Origin: Arabidopsis thaliana
Taxonomy: Eukaryota > Streptophyta > Magnoliopsida > Brassicales > Brassicaceae
NCBI RefSeq assembly: GCF_000001735.4
Contig: NC_003076.8
Location: 3,720,001-3,784,000, forward strand
DNA length: 64,000 nucleotides
Direction: 5' to 3'
Shown here piece after piece: positions 39,463 to 52,980 of the stretch. A program made the translations under genes and the position numbers. The notes beneath the pieces are model-generated. The model did not search any database. It saw nothing but the letters and a program-made list of their open reading frames with translations, and was not told where the DNA came from. Each line of letters begins with the position of its first letter. Position 1 is the first letter of the stretch.

Positions 39463-40634
39463 ATGGCGCTAAACCCTCAATTACTACCCAATGGGATGCC
39501 TGTTCCCTTTGTTAATGAAATGTTCGTCCTAGTCCGAGATGGTGTTGAGTTTGAAGTCGACAAGATCCCTGGGTTCGTGTTCCCTTCTCTCGTCACGCAT
39601 GTTTTGGATCTCCTTAAGTGGTTTATTGATTTGATGATTATTGTTGGTCTCCATTTTAGTACCGTTTTGAGTCGGTTTAGATCCACTCATCTAGCATATG
39701 AACCATTAAGTTTACTTGTAAATAAGATAAGTCTCAGAAGTGAACAGACATATGAGCTCTGGGCTTTAAACACTTCCCTGATGTTCTTTCTTGTTGTATG
39801 ATCCAGAGGGCATGGAGGTCATGTTAAGGCCAAGGGGGTGATTTACTTGTCTAATATACGGATGGTCTTTGTTTCAAGCAAGCCTGTTGACAACTTTGTT
39901 GCTTTTGACATGCCCCTGGTACAGTAACTTTATCTTATTTTTGTCTCTGATTTAGTTAATACATGGCACAAGTGTAGCTCTGTTAAATTTGGTTATGGAA
40001 CTACATGCTACATATTAGCTTATGGATTATATGTTACTCTGTAGCTTTACATCCATGCCGAGAAATTTAATCAGCCAATATTTCACTGCAACAATATTGC
40101 TGGACAAGTGGAGCCTGTAAGTACAAACTTTCATGGAGAATTTATAGTTTCTTTCCTTGTAAGGAAACTATACATATTTACTTATTGGCATGTAACAAAA
40201 TTTCCAGGTGGTGCCAGAAAATGAGCATAGAGCTCTATATTCAACACACAGTTTCAAGATCCTATTTAAGGAAGGTGGTTGTGGGACATTTGTTCCTCTC
40301 TTCTTGAATCTCATATCATCAGTGAGACAATACAACAGACAAATGCAACAAGCAGCAGAAGCAGCAGCGGCAGCTCCTCATGTTGATCCTCTTCAAGCCG
40401 CTCAGACACCTGTGGACGAAATGATGAGACATGCGTAAGTCCCATCAGAAATCAATCGGAAAGTTTTTTGATAGTAGTAAAAGCTGTTGTTCCTCATAAA
40501 ATCTTGTGTGGTCGTCATTGTGTATGTGCAGGTACGTGGACCCTAATGATCCAACGAGGATATATCTGCAACAGCCATCAGGGGAATCTCAGTTGAGGCG
40601 TAGAGCTTACCATTCGGGTGCGGCGGAACATTGA
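39463..40634 (+). CDS. WBP2-family protein with GRAM/PH-like domain
   Basis: Five exons (39463-39572, 39807-39918, 40045-40116, 40208-40434, 40532-40634) give 207 residues. The ATG at 39463 (MALNPQLLPNGMPVPFVNE) is chosen because it starts the family-conserved N-terminus. The N-terminal two thirds form a GRAM/PH-like fold (GGHVKAKGVIYLSNIRMVFV, VDNFVAFDMPLLYIHAEKF, GTFVPLFLNLI) expected to bind lipids or proteins, as in animal WW-domain-binding protein 2. A Gln/Ala-rich stretch (QQAAEAAAAAPH) and a Pro-poor tail RRRAYHSGAAEH follow. Animal WBP2 has PPxY motifs for WW domains; none is seen here, so WW binding should not be assumed. It fits At5g11680 (from memory); the plant function is unknown. 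Confidence 0.92.
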
Positions 40635-41491
40635 GATACACGGAAAAAAAAAATACAAAGGCTATGAATACAGAAACAGCAACAGATTAGTGTTGCTAAT
40701 AAGCAAAACGTGTTGTTTGTTTGTTTAAAGTTGAAAACTAAAAGTCTAAAACCATCTGTGTAAAGAAAGATGAGACTTGTTTGGTGTGTGGATGTATCTG
40801 GTAAAATTGGAGTCGTAATAATCATAAGTTTGGTTCATATATTGAACAAAATGTGGGTCGAAAACCCTGCCGGTTCGCCTGAACCATGAAAAGTCGGATT
40901 TGGCTGATCCGCACGCTCAATTTTCTTCAGCTAAATCGCGAATACTTGAGCTTGTAGTAAGTCGTGGCCACTAGTGGGACACACAAAACCACAAAACATA
41001 TATTTTGCAAGCTAAAACCCAATGGACTAAGATTTGAGGTTCAGGGTTGGACCATAAAATTTGGAATGGATAATCGGATACTTTAGGTTGGGTTGGTAGT
41101 TTTCAATATTGAAATTGGGTTTTTGGACCTTTCCTTAGTTTTTGATTTAAAACAAAATTGTAAAAGAAAATGAAAATACGAAGGTGGCATTCTAGCTTTA
41201 TTTTCCAGAGAAAGTGGCTTTCCAGCCATTTATTAAAAAAAACAAAGACCAGGGTGTTTTTTTTCTGACAAAACAAATTGTAACACTCACTAGGCATAGC
41301 ATTCTAGTTAGTTCTGCAGAAATTTATAGCGACACTGGTCCAAATTAGGAGGAGCGAGAGCGAAGGTACGAGTGAGGATTTACAATTGTCGATCGTTTTC
41401 ACCTAGAAACCCTAATTTCGGGGGCTCGCACGCCCTCTCTGATTAGAAGCGACTTCATTATCGGTCACTAGAATCTGCTGCTTCTTTTCTG
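40635..41491. other. Intergenic and 5' leader of the TIM17-like gene
   Basis: 3' UTR of the WBP2-like gene, then a spacer without supported genes. From about 41330 the sequence becomes leader-like (GAAACCCTAATTTCGGGGGC) and ends at a likely 5' UTR donor near 41491. Confidence 0.5.
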
Positions 41492-41738
41492 GTTAGTGTT
41501 TAACCAAGCTCCGTTTTGTTTGCTCTTAATGGAATCAGAATTTCTATCATTCCTAGATTAGTTTCTGTGATGTATATCTCTGGTATTCGGATTCTTGTGC
41601 TGAGCTCAATTCATAAGCGGAGGATTTCTTAGCTTCGATAATTAGCCCTTTTCAAAATTTGCAGCTTTTTATGCGGTTTGTTCTTAAGATGATTGGTTCA
41701 TTCAGTTTTGTTGTGAGATCTCTGACCTTCCTCTGTAG
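41492..41738 (+). other. Probable 5' UTR intron of the TIM17-like gene
   Basis: Donor TTTTCTG/GTTAGTG and acceptor CCTCTGTAG/AAACTAG enclose a 247-bp T-rich intron ending 20 bp before the ATG at 41759. A 5' UTR intron in front of an intronless CDS is usual for plant TIM17 genes. Confidence 0.6.
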
Positions 41739-41758
41739 AAACTAGCATTGTCAGGAAC

Positions 41759-42160
41759 ATGGACACTAAGAAGAAATCTAAGGAACATGGCCTATACCGT
41801 ATAGTCAATGCTATCGGTTATGCATTTGGAGCGGGAGCTGTTGGAGGTTCTGTATATCATTTCGTGAGAGGGGCATACAATTCCCCAATAGGTGCTCGAT
41901 ATGTTGGAGGAACACAAGCGGCTAGCATGAATGCTCCTCGCTTGGGAGGCACTTTTGCTGTATTTGGAGGATTGCTCTCAACATTTGACTATGCATTGGT
42001 GCGCATCAGGAAGAAGGAAGATCCATGGAACTCCATCGTAGCGGGTGCTGCTACAGGTGGAGTTCTGTCTATCCGAAAAGGGGTTGTTGCAGCTTCAACA
42101 TCAGCGGTTATGTTTGGTTTTTTTTTGGCTGTACTCAACCCTCCGTTCGGGAGCAAGTAA
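41759..42160 (+). CDS. TIM17-3: TIM17-type mitochondrial inner-membrane translocase subunit
   Basis: An intronless CDS of 133 residues. TIM17 is a channel-forming or gating subunit of the TIM23 complex that imports presequence proteins into mitochondria. Four hydrophobic segments can be read: YRIVNAIGYAFGAGAVGGSVYHF (about 13-35), LGGTFAVFGGLLSTFDYALV (61-80), IVAGAATGGVLSIRKG (94-109) and VVAASTSAVMFGFFLAVL (109-126). The repeated GxxxG-type spacing and the R-K-K-E-D-P-W loop match the family. It lacks the long C-terminal extension of TIM17-1 and TIM17-2, and this short form fits TIM17-3 (At5g11690, from memory). The N-terminus MDTKKKSKEHGLYRIV lacks the usual DPCPYR-like start of canonical TIM17. 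Confidence 0.95.
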   Translation: MDTKKKSKEHGLYRIVNAIGYAFGAGAVGGSVYHFVRGAYNSPIGARYVGGTQAASMNAPRLGGTFAVFGGLLSTFDYALVRIRKKEDPWNSIVAGAATGGVLSIRKGVVAASTSAVMFGFFLAVLNPPFGSK

Positions 42161-43202
42161 GCTTTTTGGGTTGTCTTTGATGAGAATGTCATTTAGACTT
42201 TCATGATAATTGCCTTTTCGTTATCAATTCTTCAAAATTACTGTTTCATGGAAAGTTTAACAGATTTCGTGGTTGAGAATTTCTGATCATTTTTGTATAA
42301 ACGTCATCAAGAACTAATTATTGCTATTCAAGTGTTCCTTTTTGAATAGTTTCTTTTAAGTAGATGAAATCTCAGGGGAAAAACATTTGGGAAGGGGAAG
42401 ATGAGGGAATGAGTCAAAGATATTATTGAGCTCGACAGTCAAAAGTTAAATTATTCCCTGATTTTGATCATTCTGAAAAAAACTCCTTAGTTAAGTCCCA
42501 ACTAGTGCACACACCAAATCAAGAACCAAATCCATTTCTTGTCAATAATATACACCAAAAAACAACTCAGGTGTACTGAGGCAGATATAATAAGCACAGC
42601 CTCAAGTAGATAGATCATCATTCTGGTTTCTCACTTATTTACATACAACCTTTGAAGGAGGATCTTCACCAGTCACCAACACGACCATATCCACTCAAAA
42701 CCAAAACCGAGAGCCCCAAGAAACCCAAACAGGATCTTTAGATTACATGTTTTTGTCCCTAATTATATCCCTCAAATAAACTTTTTTTCTTTTAACAATC
42801 AGAGTTCCTTCTCTTTTGTATCCTAATTCTATTCACCTGGAGTAATAGAATTACAAGAAGAGAAACAAAAGAACAAAAAAAACAAACTGAAATCCCCACT
42901 CCAAACTTGGGGCAGGACTGTTTTTAGTTGTTCTGAGAAAAATTACCTGACAAGACTTTGTCACGACTGCCAAAACAGCTCATAATCCTTACTATACAAC
43001 GAGCGGTCTTGTATCTCCAGGTTTGCTACATGTCGATTTATGAGCTGCGATTGCATTATCTTACACACGACCAGTCCTGCTGGGAATATCCACCATTCAC
43101 TTTCACCCCTGCATCCCCCAAAAAGGTACAGACATCACAAACCCAACAAACAAAACATAAGATTGTCACAGAGAAAGGTACAACTTTGCATAGTAGTAAA
43201 AC
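42161..43202. other. Convergent 3' UTR region between TIM17-like and glycine-rich genes
   Basis: This is the tail-to-tail spacer between a plus-strand and a minus-strand gene, so most of it should be two 3' UTRs. Plus-strand open frames at 42958-43227 and 43040-43246 overlap the antisense of the next gene's end and are not supported. Confidence 0.55.
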
Positions 43203-46200
43203 TCACATGTTTATATTCCACGGCTGAAATGGGATTTTCTTGCTAGCTGATGATTCACTATGATAATGAACATATCCGCAGAGAAAAGCCACAAACTGTC
43301 ACAGAACCAAAACTCGTCAGATAATGTGAGACATGCAGCATGTTCTAAAGAATCAACACCCATAATGTCCACAGATATAACTATTATATTCATCCTCATG
43401 TGAACTGAACCACATTGCATTTCTCCACATAACAAGTTGTCAACAAAGAAAACTTACCACATTGACTAAGGACATGAAGTTCCACAATGCGTAAACACGT
43501 GCTAAGCCAGCAGAGCGTCTGGGTCCATGACTGAATAAGGCATTAATCCCAGCGGGGAATGGCAGAAGCAAGCCGAGAGGTAATATAAACAAAGCCAAAA
43601 GTACATCCAGCAAAGAAATCGAATACAGCTGGAGGAGTGTGAGCAAGACTAGACTAAAATCTCCTAAAAGTAACATCGAGATAACTAAGCCAACCATATC
43701 CTGCAATACCAAAGACGATAACAGAGGGAAGAGACATTAAAATTCTAGAAAAGTTGAACGTCACAACATTTAAGAATACATTCATACCATAAAGATTTTG
43801 ATTGGGTTCGTACCTGGTGGCCCACAGGTTTTGTGTTGTGAACTAAGAAAGAGAGAAGGAAAAACATATCTCTCTTCTCTTTCAGACTCGGTAAGCTGTC
43901 AAGGTCGATTATCCCTCCATAGTTCTTTCTGCGTGTCGTATAATCCTCGGTGTTTGAGTGGGGTTGGTTGAAGAGCCTACTCTCTCTCAAATGTGGTGGA
44001 GAATTTTCTTTATGTGCATTCACGCCATAACTAGAAGTTACAAAACCAAGACATCAAAAAGCAGCATAACTAGATACGAAGTGCACTACGAAAACATGAT
44101 AAACAGTGACATCACAAAAGAAATCTTAAATTTCTAGAGTGATCAAGAAAGAATTGTGATCATCTTGTTTATCTAGATTTCTCAGTTCATATTTTCTATT
44201 CAACCTAAACCAGCATAGCACATACAGAAGAAAGAATGGTATCATGACTATTGTTACCACGAAATGGACATTAAGATAGAATAGATAGACAGACTGCATG
44301 CAATTTCTCATTCATTTACCGTGGCTGGATTTCAGTCCATGTTGTTTCACTGACACACTGAGGTGATGTTGGTTCACAATCCTCAACAGTATGAATCAAG
44401 AGACCATATTGGCAGTAACCACAAGCTGTAGTCTGGAACCAGGCCAGATCAACCCGTATGCCATGTGTTTCCAGAGCGGGATTAGCATGAGTTTCTAACC
44501 ATCTCAGAACAGAATGAAATGTTGATCTCAGACGCCCACGGCGAACAAGACGTAATTGAGCATTTACACCAGCCACCAGTCTATACCAAGTAGTAGGCGA
44601 ACCAAGCTGAGAAAGTAAAACAATGAGAAAGAATCGATACAACCTTTCATTTAACTGCTGAAACTGCTTCTCGTTAACTAAGGAACCAACCTGACTCATC
44701 AGACTGGTAAGAATGTTGTCATTTTGAAGTGAGAAAGGAGCCATGTAACTGCCATCACCACCAAACAATATGGGCATTGGAAACCTTTGGTGAAGTCGAG
44801 GTGGAAGGTCTGTCCTTTTTTCATCCCCACCAAGGAAGAAATCCAGATACGCAAGCATCAAATCGGAGGTTGCAGCGACCTATATTAAAATAAATATATA
44901 TATATATATATATACTAAACCTTACACCAACAAATCCTTGTAAACGGAATTAGATATTCTCAAAATGTGTAGTCCTGTTACCTTCAGACCCTCGTATAAA
45001 GCTCGGGAGCGACAGGAGCGTAAACAGGAGTGATCATATTCTGAACGTACAAACTCACGCAATTTTTGCAACTTCATCTTCCGCCGCCATTGCTGCCATG
45101 ACCATGCGAGCGGATACGCAACTACTGAAAGAATACTATATATAGCACCTTCCCACCATTGATATGCAGCTATAGAGTTGATTTCGTCGACAAATGTGTT
45201 AAATGCAGCCTCATATCTAAAAAACCCAAAACCAATATAAAAATAGTTCAGAACCAAGGCCACTTATTAAGTATCTATAGACAAAACAATGAGAAACATT
45301 CCTAAATCAGCTTGAAATAAAATAACAAACAACTTACACTATCTCTTTAATCTCCTCCGGGGGAATGTGTGAGAGATGCCACGGTTCACTGAATGTATTA
45401 GGACCCATAAAATACATTCTATGCACATGACTCTGAGATTGCTCAGCTCTATTTGTTTCCAACACCTGACAAAGAATAACATTATAAACAGCAGCACAAC
45501 ACTGTAATATAAGGAGTGTTTGGCGGATTATTTCGCTGAATTATGTCTTTTGAACAAACATTACTTGCATCTGTAGTGAAATATCAGCAAATACAAAAAA
45601 GCATTCTACATTTGCTTATACATATGAACGCAGAAAGTAAGATGACCATGCAGTTTTTCTATATAATGTTTCAACACAAAGTAAATCATCTAACCTCATT
45701 AAGTGATTCCAGGAAAGGGAACGAATGATCTATTTGAGAGCCATGCTGTGTGGGAGCTGGGCCAGGTAAATCATCAACTCCAACAAATTTCATTCGTGCA
45801 ACACTAAGTACAAGTGCTAAGAGGATGAGGAGACCCATCAGAAGAAGACCAAACAACCAAGGCCCACCAAATGTGTAAATTAACTCCTCGAGTGCGGTGT
45901 AACAGTGTGGCATGTGATACCTTTCCGATATGCATCGATATGGACATGGTGTCTCAGAAACACCACCTGTATTCCAAGGTTTATAGTTGAGACATAAGCA
46001 TTTTCAGCATCAGTTTATAGGTCCTATATATTACCATAGCCAAACTTAAATCTTCAACCACACTTAAAATCTACAGACTTTGTAGTTGAACGGTTTGGTT
46101 TATTCATAAATCGTTACAAAATAAATAGAATAAAAATTCAGGCTTAGTAGTTGAACGGAAAACAAAACTTGTCACTGAAAGTTAGGAAAATTTATAGCGC

Positions 46201-49200
46201 ATATGTAATACACAAGAGTTCAAGATATAAGTGAATGCTATTTATACCTCGAACTGTGACATAGACAGCACGAGTTGGAAGCTCATCAACCGGACAAGGA
46301 CGACAAAGAGAAGGGTCGGATCCAGTAACATTCTTGAATGTACCAGATGGGCATTCCTGGAGAAAATAATAGAATTGTGAATACAGTGAGCTTCGAAACG
46401 TAAAATAAAATTCAATCGTGGTAAGGGAACAAAAGGCAAATAGAAATTTCGCCTCAGTGATATGATAGAGCAGGAAAATGTTGTACTAAGTTTTCCTAAC
46501 CTTGCAAAATATACCGTGGAGTCCCTTCGGACAAGCCGTCCCAGTTATTGTACCATTTTTGCCATAAAAACCATCATCCGCTGCTGCTCCCCCTCTACGA
46601 TTACAATTAAAAACAATAGTAAATGTGATAGGCTGGAATACGATATCCAATAACAAAATAGACATTGGAAATGCAGTTAATGACAGAAAACACATTAACG
46701 ATCATGGGAACAGCACATGTATATAGAGGACATACCGTGCATGAATTATTCCTTTTACACTAGCAATTGGCTGGTATATGTCCCCAGTAGGAATGTTTGA
46801 CCAATGAAAATGAATCCTCCCACCTCCGCCACCACCACCACCACCAGGACTGCCAGACCCACCACCACTTGAGAGAAGAGATGACTCTCCTAAAATAAGA
46901 TAACGCAGGAACAAAAGGACTGTTCCCCCAGAACCACCCCCAGGAGCTACAATAGAACCGTTTTCATCTCTACTCAAACGTTTGACACTTTCTCCATCAA
47001 CCCTAATTGAGCCTTCAAGCGATAAACCAGATAGAGGCTGCTCCATTGAACCAATCACTGACCAGATTGAAAGGAAAACAAAGAACAGGTTAAAAGGTAT
47101 CATCTTTAAAGTAGTAAGCTCTCATGGGAACAGCATGTACGAGTGTATGGCCTAAATCATGACAAGCTTCTACACTGTTAATGGGATATTAAATAAACTT
47201 GTGACGAAATAACAAAATATAATTTGCCAAATATTTGACACATGGAATACGAATCTAGTCAATAGTCTACATCAAACATTTGCATCAATTACACAACCTA
47301 ATCTCTCAAGTTTACTAGAACAGAATCATCAAAATATCTGACGTTTCATACCTACAATACCACCACCAGCAGATGAATAACCAGGGCTAAAATCGCCACT
47401 TCCACTGCCAAGCTCACAAGGGAGATTTGCATTTCCATATGTAATTCCACCTTCAACACAGCTGTTATTGTAACAAACACGCCCCCCTTTACCACCATGT
47501 CCACCACCACTGCCAAAGCCATTTCCAAGCAATTTACCTTCACCTACGCCACCTCTACAACCTGTGAAACATATGTGTGTTGCTACGTAAACATCTTAAA
47601 AAGACCGTAAGATTATATCTTCTTTCTCCCTATATGGAGGTAGCACCTTAAATCTTATATTGGAGGAGTAAGCCAAGGACATGCCCATACGAAATGTAGA
47701 AGTATGATGCGCGATCAAAACAAAATCCAAATAAAAAGTAGTTATTGTTACCCATTCCACTGGCACTAATCTCTCCAGAGGGTTCAAGGGTTACAGTTTT
47801 TGCCCGGTGGAAATGAACTACTGATCCTTTAATGAAACCTTCGACGAGAATATCCTCAACTCGGCATATCTAGAAAGAAAGAAATTATCAGAGTTTTCAA
47901 GTTAGAGCATACAATACAAGTTAAAGAATGGTTGAAATACCTGTAGAGTAAAGGACAGAGATGCATTCACATTGCAATCCTCTGGAGGATTCAGTAGTTC
48001 ATAAGGGCAATCTTGTCGTTCACAATAGAGCTTTGGTGTACTGCAACGGATATGAGTTCAAATATTGTTAGCTTTTATATCCGAAGAATATTGCACACAA
48101 ACTAACCATAAATATGACATTTTTCTTCAAACTCACACAGCATCTCTGGACGCATTCAGTAGAGGAGCACGCAAGATAGACCCAGGCCCAACCTTCAATT
48201 GCCAGGAAAAAAAATCATTAACTCCTACATGGCCAAATCAAGTACCTTTCTATATTTGTTATACAACAGCCAATATGGCCTTTAAAGGAGACCAATAGTC
48301 ACATTATGCCTATATTCATTACATTTTCAGAGCTATAAACACAAACTATTTTTGATTCACAAAATATAAGATGTCAACTAATGCAGGATTGTCACCAAAC
48401 TAACAAAAGGAAACCCCTTACATAAATCCGGTAAAACAGTGACAAAACAAGCCGTTGTGCTTCAATTGAATCCCCTGGTCCAGTTAGATTCAAGAAACCT
48501 TGTCCATGGACTCCAAGATTTGCATTTGACCGAATGACAGATGATCCCTATATTTGGATAGAGAGGTCACACACAAAAATTAGATGCGACGCTATGTCAC
48601 AAATTACTTTTAAGGAGAAAAACTATGACATGAGTTTGTGAGTACCCTAAGAACGAATAAATTGCTAGCCTCAAGCATGGAAGTTGAAACAGTTGTATCT
48701 CCTCCTCCTCCATCTAAATGCAATTCTGAGTTCCACATCAAGAACATCTTGACAGTCATGCGTAATGCCCCGTAAACCTGATGCATACCAATAAACATAA
48801 ACATGATGAACAAGTGATTAACATGAATACCAAAACAGTACATGGAGTGTGAAGAACGGCCAGGTAAGCCAAGAGTGAAGCAGATCTTAGCAACAGAAAG
48901 AAATATTCATATCTGACGTAGACAGACACAATGCTGTTGCATCCCCATTTTCTAAAAAGGTAGAGAATCAGGATAATACTCACCTTGATGGTAGAATCAC
49001 TCATTAAGAGTTCTTCTGCCAACAACTCAAATACTGATGTACCATAATGAGCTAATCCGAAGCTCAAAACACCACCGCACAACAAACTAATTTGTCCTTG
49101 AACCTACATATTGAGTTCTGTTTGAGTACTCCAATTCATCAATTTTGCAAGATAATATGCTGAAAAACAAGAGTTCCACTAAATACCTTTTAAGAAAACA

Positions 49201-51123
49201 TATATAGAGGCGACACAACAGACACTAGATATACAAAATAAAAGATAGTAATCTTTGTAAATACGATCACAAATAGTGCTAACATAAACACTGCAAGGAG
49301 AAAGATCAGTAAGCCTACAAAGCCCATGTACTGGATATTTATTTTCTAAATACCTGGACACGACTCCATAACAGAGGACAAGTTGCGCGTGCTTTATCCT
49401 GAATATAAACATTGGTCCAAAGTGGCTGGAATGGAAATTCTAAGAGAAGCGTATACGTGTCTGTTGTCTGATTGTAGTTGCTAACGAAAAGGCTTCGGGG
49501 AACAGCATCATATAGAGTTCCAGCAGCACCCGAGTTATCTGGACATCCGATACTGTATCCGCCTGTGTTTAGGAAGATAAGATCAGTTTACATGATTGTT
49601 AATGTTAGGCAAGCACGTATTGGTTATACTGGCTCAAAACAAAAACCGTGAATCAAATGAGCAAATGTAAACAAAATAACCAAGTAAAGAGAATCGAACC
49701 ATGCACAAAAATCTTCGGGTCATCATGCCTACTAAAAATATCGACAGATACTCTTCCACCACCCCCACCACCATAACCACTCCCACCACATGCACTGATC
49801 TTTCCAATTCCAGTCCTGCACTTCAAATAACAGCAAAGCAGAGGATGCTAGCTAAAATCAATTTACCAAGAATCTAAGAAGACAAAAGGCTCACTACCAA
49901 CCTTTTAAAATAAGCAAAGAAAATGAGTTGTTTCATGTGTATCATACAACAGCAGACAACACATTTTGGAGAGATATGAGCAAGATCTAAATTCTTTCGA
50001 AATATATATTGTCATAAATAAGATTCATGCTTAATCACATACTTCCAATTGAGAACAGAAACTCACATTTCTAGAATATTATTATGAAACGAAAGTGCAA
50101 TTTTGTATCATTTCTAGAAACTCAACTTGTCCTAAGGTAAGATTATGATCTTAAGAAAATATCAGGACCAAGCAAGTACTGTAAATTTTGCATTCCCTGC
50201 TGACTATAAGTAATTTAAAATATATGCATTTAATCTAATTAACAGCTAGTGAAAGAGAGCATAGAAACGAAAGTTGATTACATCTTGTATGCCTTGATGT
50301 AGATGCTGCCACCAGATCCACCACCGCCTTTGGCTCCTCCATAGCCTCCGTTTGCCAAAAGGCTTCCGTTAACATCCAGAAGCTGCAGAATATCCATCTT
50401 CACTTTCCCACCTCCTCCTCCTCCATAATCAATCTCTCTACTAGTTGACCCTCCTTTACTACCATAGCTCCACGGCTTCTGCAGAGTCGACCAAGAGTAT
50501 GCATCACCTCCCCACACATCTTCAGGTAGCTTCTTAGTGTCAGTCAAACAACAAGCGCCTCTACCACCATGTCCACCACCAGCACCATCAATCCCCTGCG
50601 GTGTCCCACTGGTCTGTGGCGGAGGGCTCCCAGCTAACCCCGTCGTGTTCACCGCCGACCCATTAGCAAAGCTAGCATTACCAGCTGTAAGCTCCAATGT
50701 CCCAGCGACAATTGTAGATTCCGCTCCCAAAGAGAAGTTTCCAGAAACATTGATAGCTATAGAACAACCAGGGATCGGGCAGTGAAACCTAACACCAGGC
50801 AGGATGATAAAATTCCCCTTCCCAGCTATATACACATCGTGCGTAAGGTTCAAATCGGCGACAATCTTACAAGTAGTATCCAAAAACCCAACGCCGCCGA
50901 GATCCTCGCTACAAGATACCGACGGTCCATGCGGTGGTGGCGGTGGCGGAGCAGGCGGAGAGTAGTCCTGATGGAAAAGTAACGACTCTGAATCTGAGTC
51001 CAAATCGGAATCAGAACCCGATTTCGGTTCCACAATGGTAAATCGATAGCTTGAACTAGGGTTTACGGCCAAAACCGCAAGAGCGACCAAGACGAAGACG
51101 CAGCAAAATTGAAATCGAGCCAT
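43203..51123 (-). CDS. Very large glycine-rich membrane protein, function unknown
   Basis: Twenty minus-strand exons join in frame to 1,433 residues: 51123-50282, 49815-49700, 49562-49354, 49103-48984, 48777-48646, 48547-48422, 48192-48137, 48040-47941, 47869-47752, 47561-47352, 47057-46736, 46594-46501, 46356-46248, 45966-45695, 45465-45338, 45216-44982, 44879-44320, 44030-43814, 43700-43458, 43295-43203. A signal peptide (FVLVALAVLAVNPSSSYRF) precedes an extracellular part with many Gly-rich blocks (GGGGGGKVKMDI, SGGGGGRV-type) resembling beta-helix repeats. A Cys-rich, EGF/ephrin-receptor-like module (ECPSGTFKNV...CRPCP, CPYRC) comes before a strong membrane segment (LFGLLLMGLLILLALVLSV). 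The C-terminal 500 residues add more hydrophobic segments (LVLLTLLQLYSISLLDVLLA, FMSLVNVFVAFLCGYVHY), so it is probably polytopic. It fits At5g11700 (from memory). No catalytic motif was seen. Confidence 0.9.
44894..44914. repeat. AT microsatellite in an intron of the glycine-rich gene
   Basis: A run of AT dinucleotides directly beside the acceptor of the 44879-44320 exon. It could vary in length between accessions. Confidence 0.8.
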
Positions 51124-52980
51124 CCACTAGTATCAAGAGTCATCACAGACGAAGTCTACTAAGGTTTTCGATTCAACCCCAATTCGGATCATTGAGAAGA
51201 ATAAACTGGAAAAACCAACCTCAGAGACACAAATTCACAAACAAACCTTCTCTTCTAAATCTCCAACACACAACAACACTTATGCATACATCAACATACG
51301 CATGTATACGTATTTTAGTCGTCTCGTTGAAGAAGAAAAGCGCATAAACCTTCACCGAAAAATGGGGTCTTAGAGAGAGAAGTGGTGCTTTTCCTTTCTC
51401 GGAGGAGAGAGAAAGAGAGGGAAGGGAGCTTCCAAGAAGAAAAGAAAACACAGGTTGGAACGGAGAGTAGTTACGATCTGGTACGTGCAAGTTCACCGTA
51501 ATCAGGTAAATCTTAACAAATCATACTACGCCACGTCATTCTTTAGATTGCTCTAAAAGGAAATACTACTGTGCATCGTGGTTCACATGGAACTGGATGT
51601 GGCAGCGGTATCCTAATTTATTTTGACATCGAATTAAATTAGGACACGTGTCTAACTACGTTTAATTACTCGCTTTGCTGTTGGATATTAAGGGGTTAAT
51701 GACTTGGTTTTTAAAATTTTTAAAACGTCAGGAGTTACGTTCGGACATTGAAAGGTGTTAAGAATTGGGCTTTGATGGGCCCTGTTTGTGAAGGAGTTTG
51801 ATATGGACGCGCCAAGATTTGAGCGTGAGTGTTTTTTGTTTGATATTGAGAAACAGAATGCGTGTGACCTGGACGAAGTAAAAACAAAAATTAAACAAAT
51901 CTGGCTGGCCCAATAGAAAACTAGCAGCATTATCAACACCAACATTTTAATCCATCACACCAATCTTTCAATCACTTCGATTTTCACGTTCTAAATGCAA
52001 AATGGTATTTTTTTTCTAATGTCAATGTATGGTTCACCCAAAATGATAAGGTACTGTTGTGTATGCTAATTTCTAAACAACTTTATAGCTTCAAAGCATA
52101 TGAAATCCAAAATTAGATTTTAGTGATTAGACTACATGTATTGGGGACACTCTATGTTCAAAGTAAGAGATTGTGCATGGTCAGCAAAAACTAATTTAAA
52201 CTAGTGGGATACGTGATGTATAATCTGATATTACGTGGTTTATTGGTTGGTACCAGAGTTAAAAACAAATGCAATTTGACTCGTATATGACTCATCATGC
52301 TGACTTCTTCAATAAGACAATTGTAGTAGATATATTTAATATAGAAAAATGGGTATATAATGTTATAAACTTAATCTTATCTGACCAACAATATTCAACT
52401 GGATTATATTTTTTCCCCCAGAAAAGGATTTTATTGCATTAAACTTAAAACGTTTACAAAGTAAGGTATAGAAGAGAGTAATATGATCTTCACTAACAAC
52501 ATTCATTACTGGAAAAATTATATATATAATCCATTCGGAGCCATTTCGTTGAAGTGCTTTAAAGTATTCAACTAAATTATTTCGTGAAGTGGTTCGGATA
52601 AATTATATTTGGATAATATTTCGAAGAATTTACCTTAGGTCTTAAAACTCGTTGTGTTATTTACTGAAACGAAATGGATTCAATTTTTTTTTGTTGTATA
52701 CATGTAGGTTATTGAACAACCCACCAATAGCCGTGACTATCGGAGACTGCGGATCAGGCTACGGTCAGGTCGAATTTACAGTCATTTGACGCCTTTAAAA
52801 ACTAATTACGCGAGAAAATCGGTTCTAGCTGCTAACTTTTTATTTGTTGTTGCCTTTCATTGAAAAAAAAAAAACTCATAATACAAAGACGAGCCATCTC
52901 TGATTAGATCTACACTTCTCCTCGCACCAAAATTTTGCCAGTTTTCGTTCCTTTGTTCATAACATTTTCGCGGATTCCAA
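51124..52980. other. Divergent spacer between the glycine-rich gene and EPSIN1
   Basis: The first 400 bp contain the GA-rich 5' leader of the minus-strand gene (GAGAGAGAAAGAGAGGG at 51405-51421 on the plus strand). From 51550 to about 52850 the sequence is AT-rich with no supported frame; 51688-51945 on the minus strand is open but featureless. The last 100 bp form the EPSIN1 5' UTR. Confidence 0.55.
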
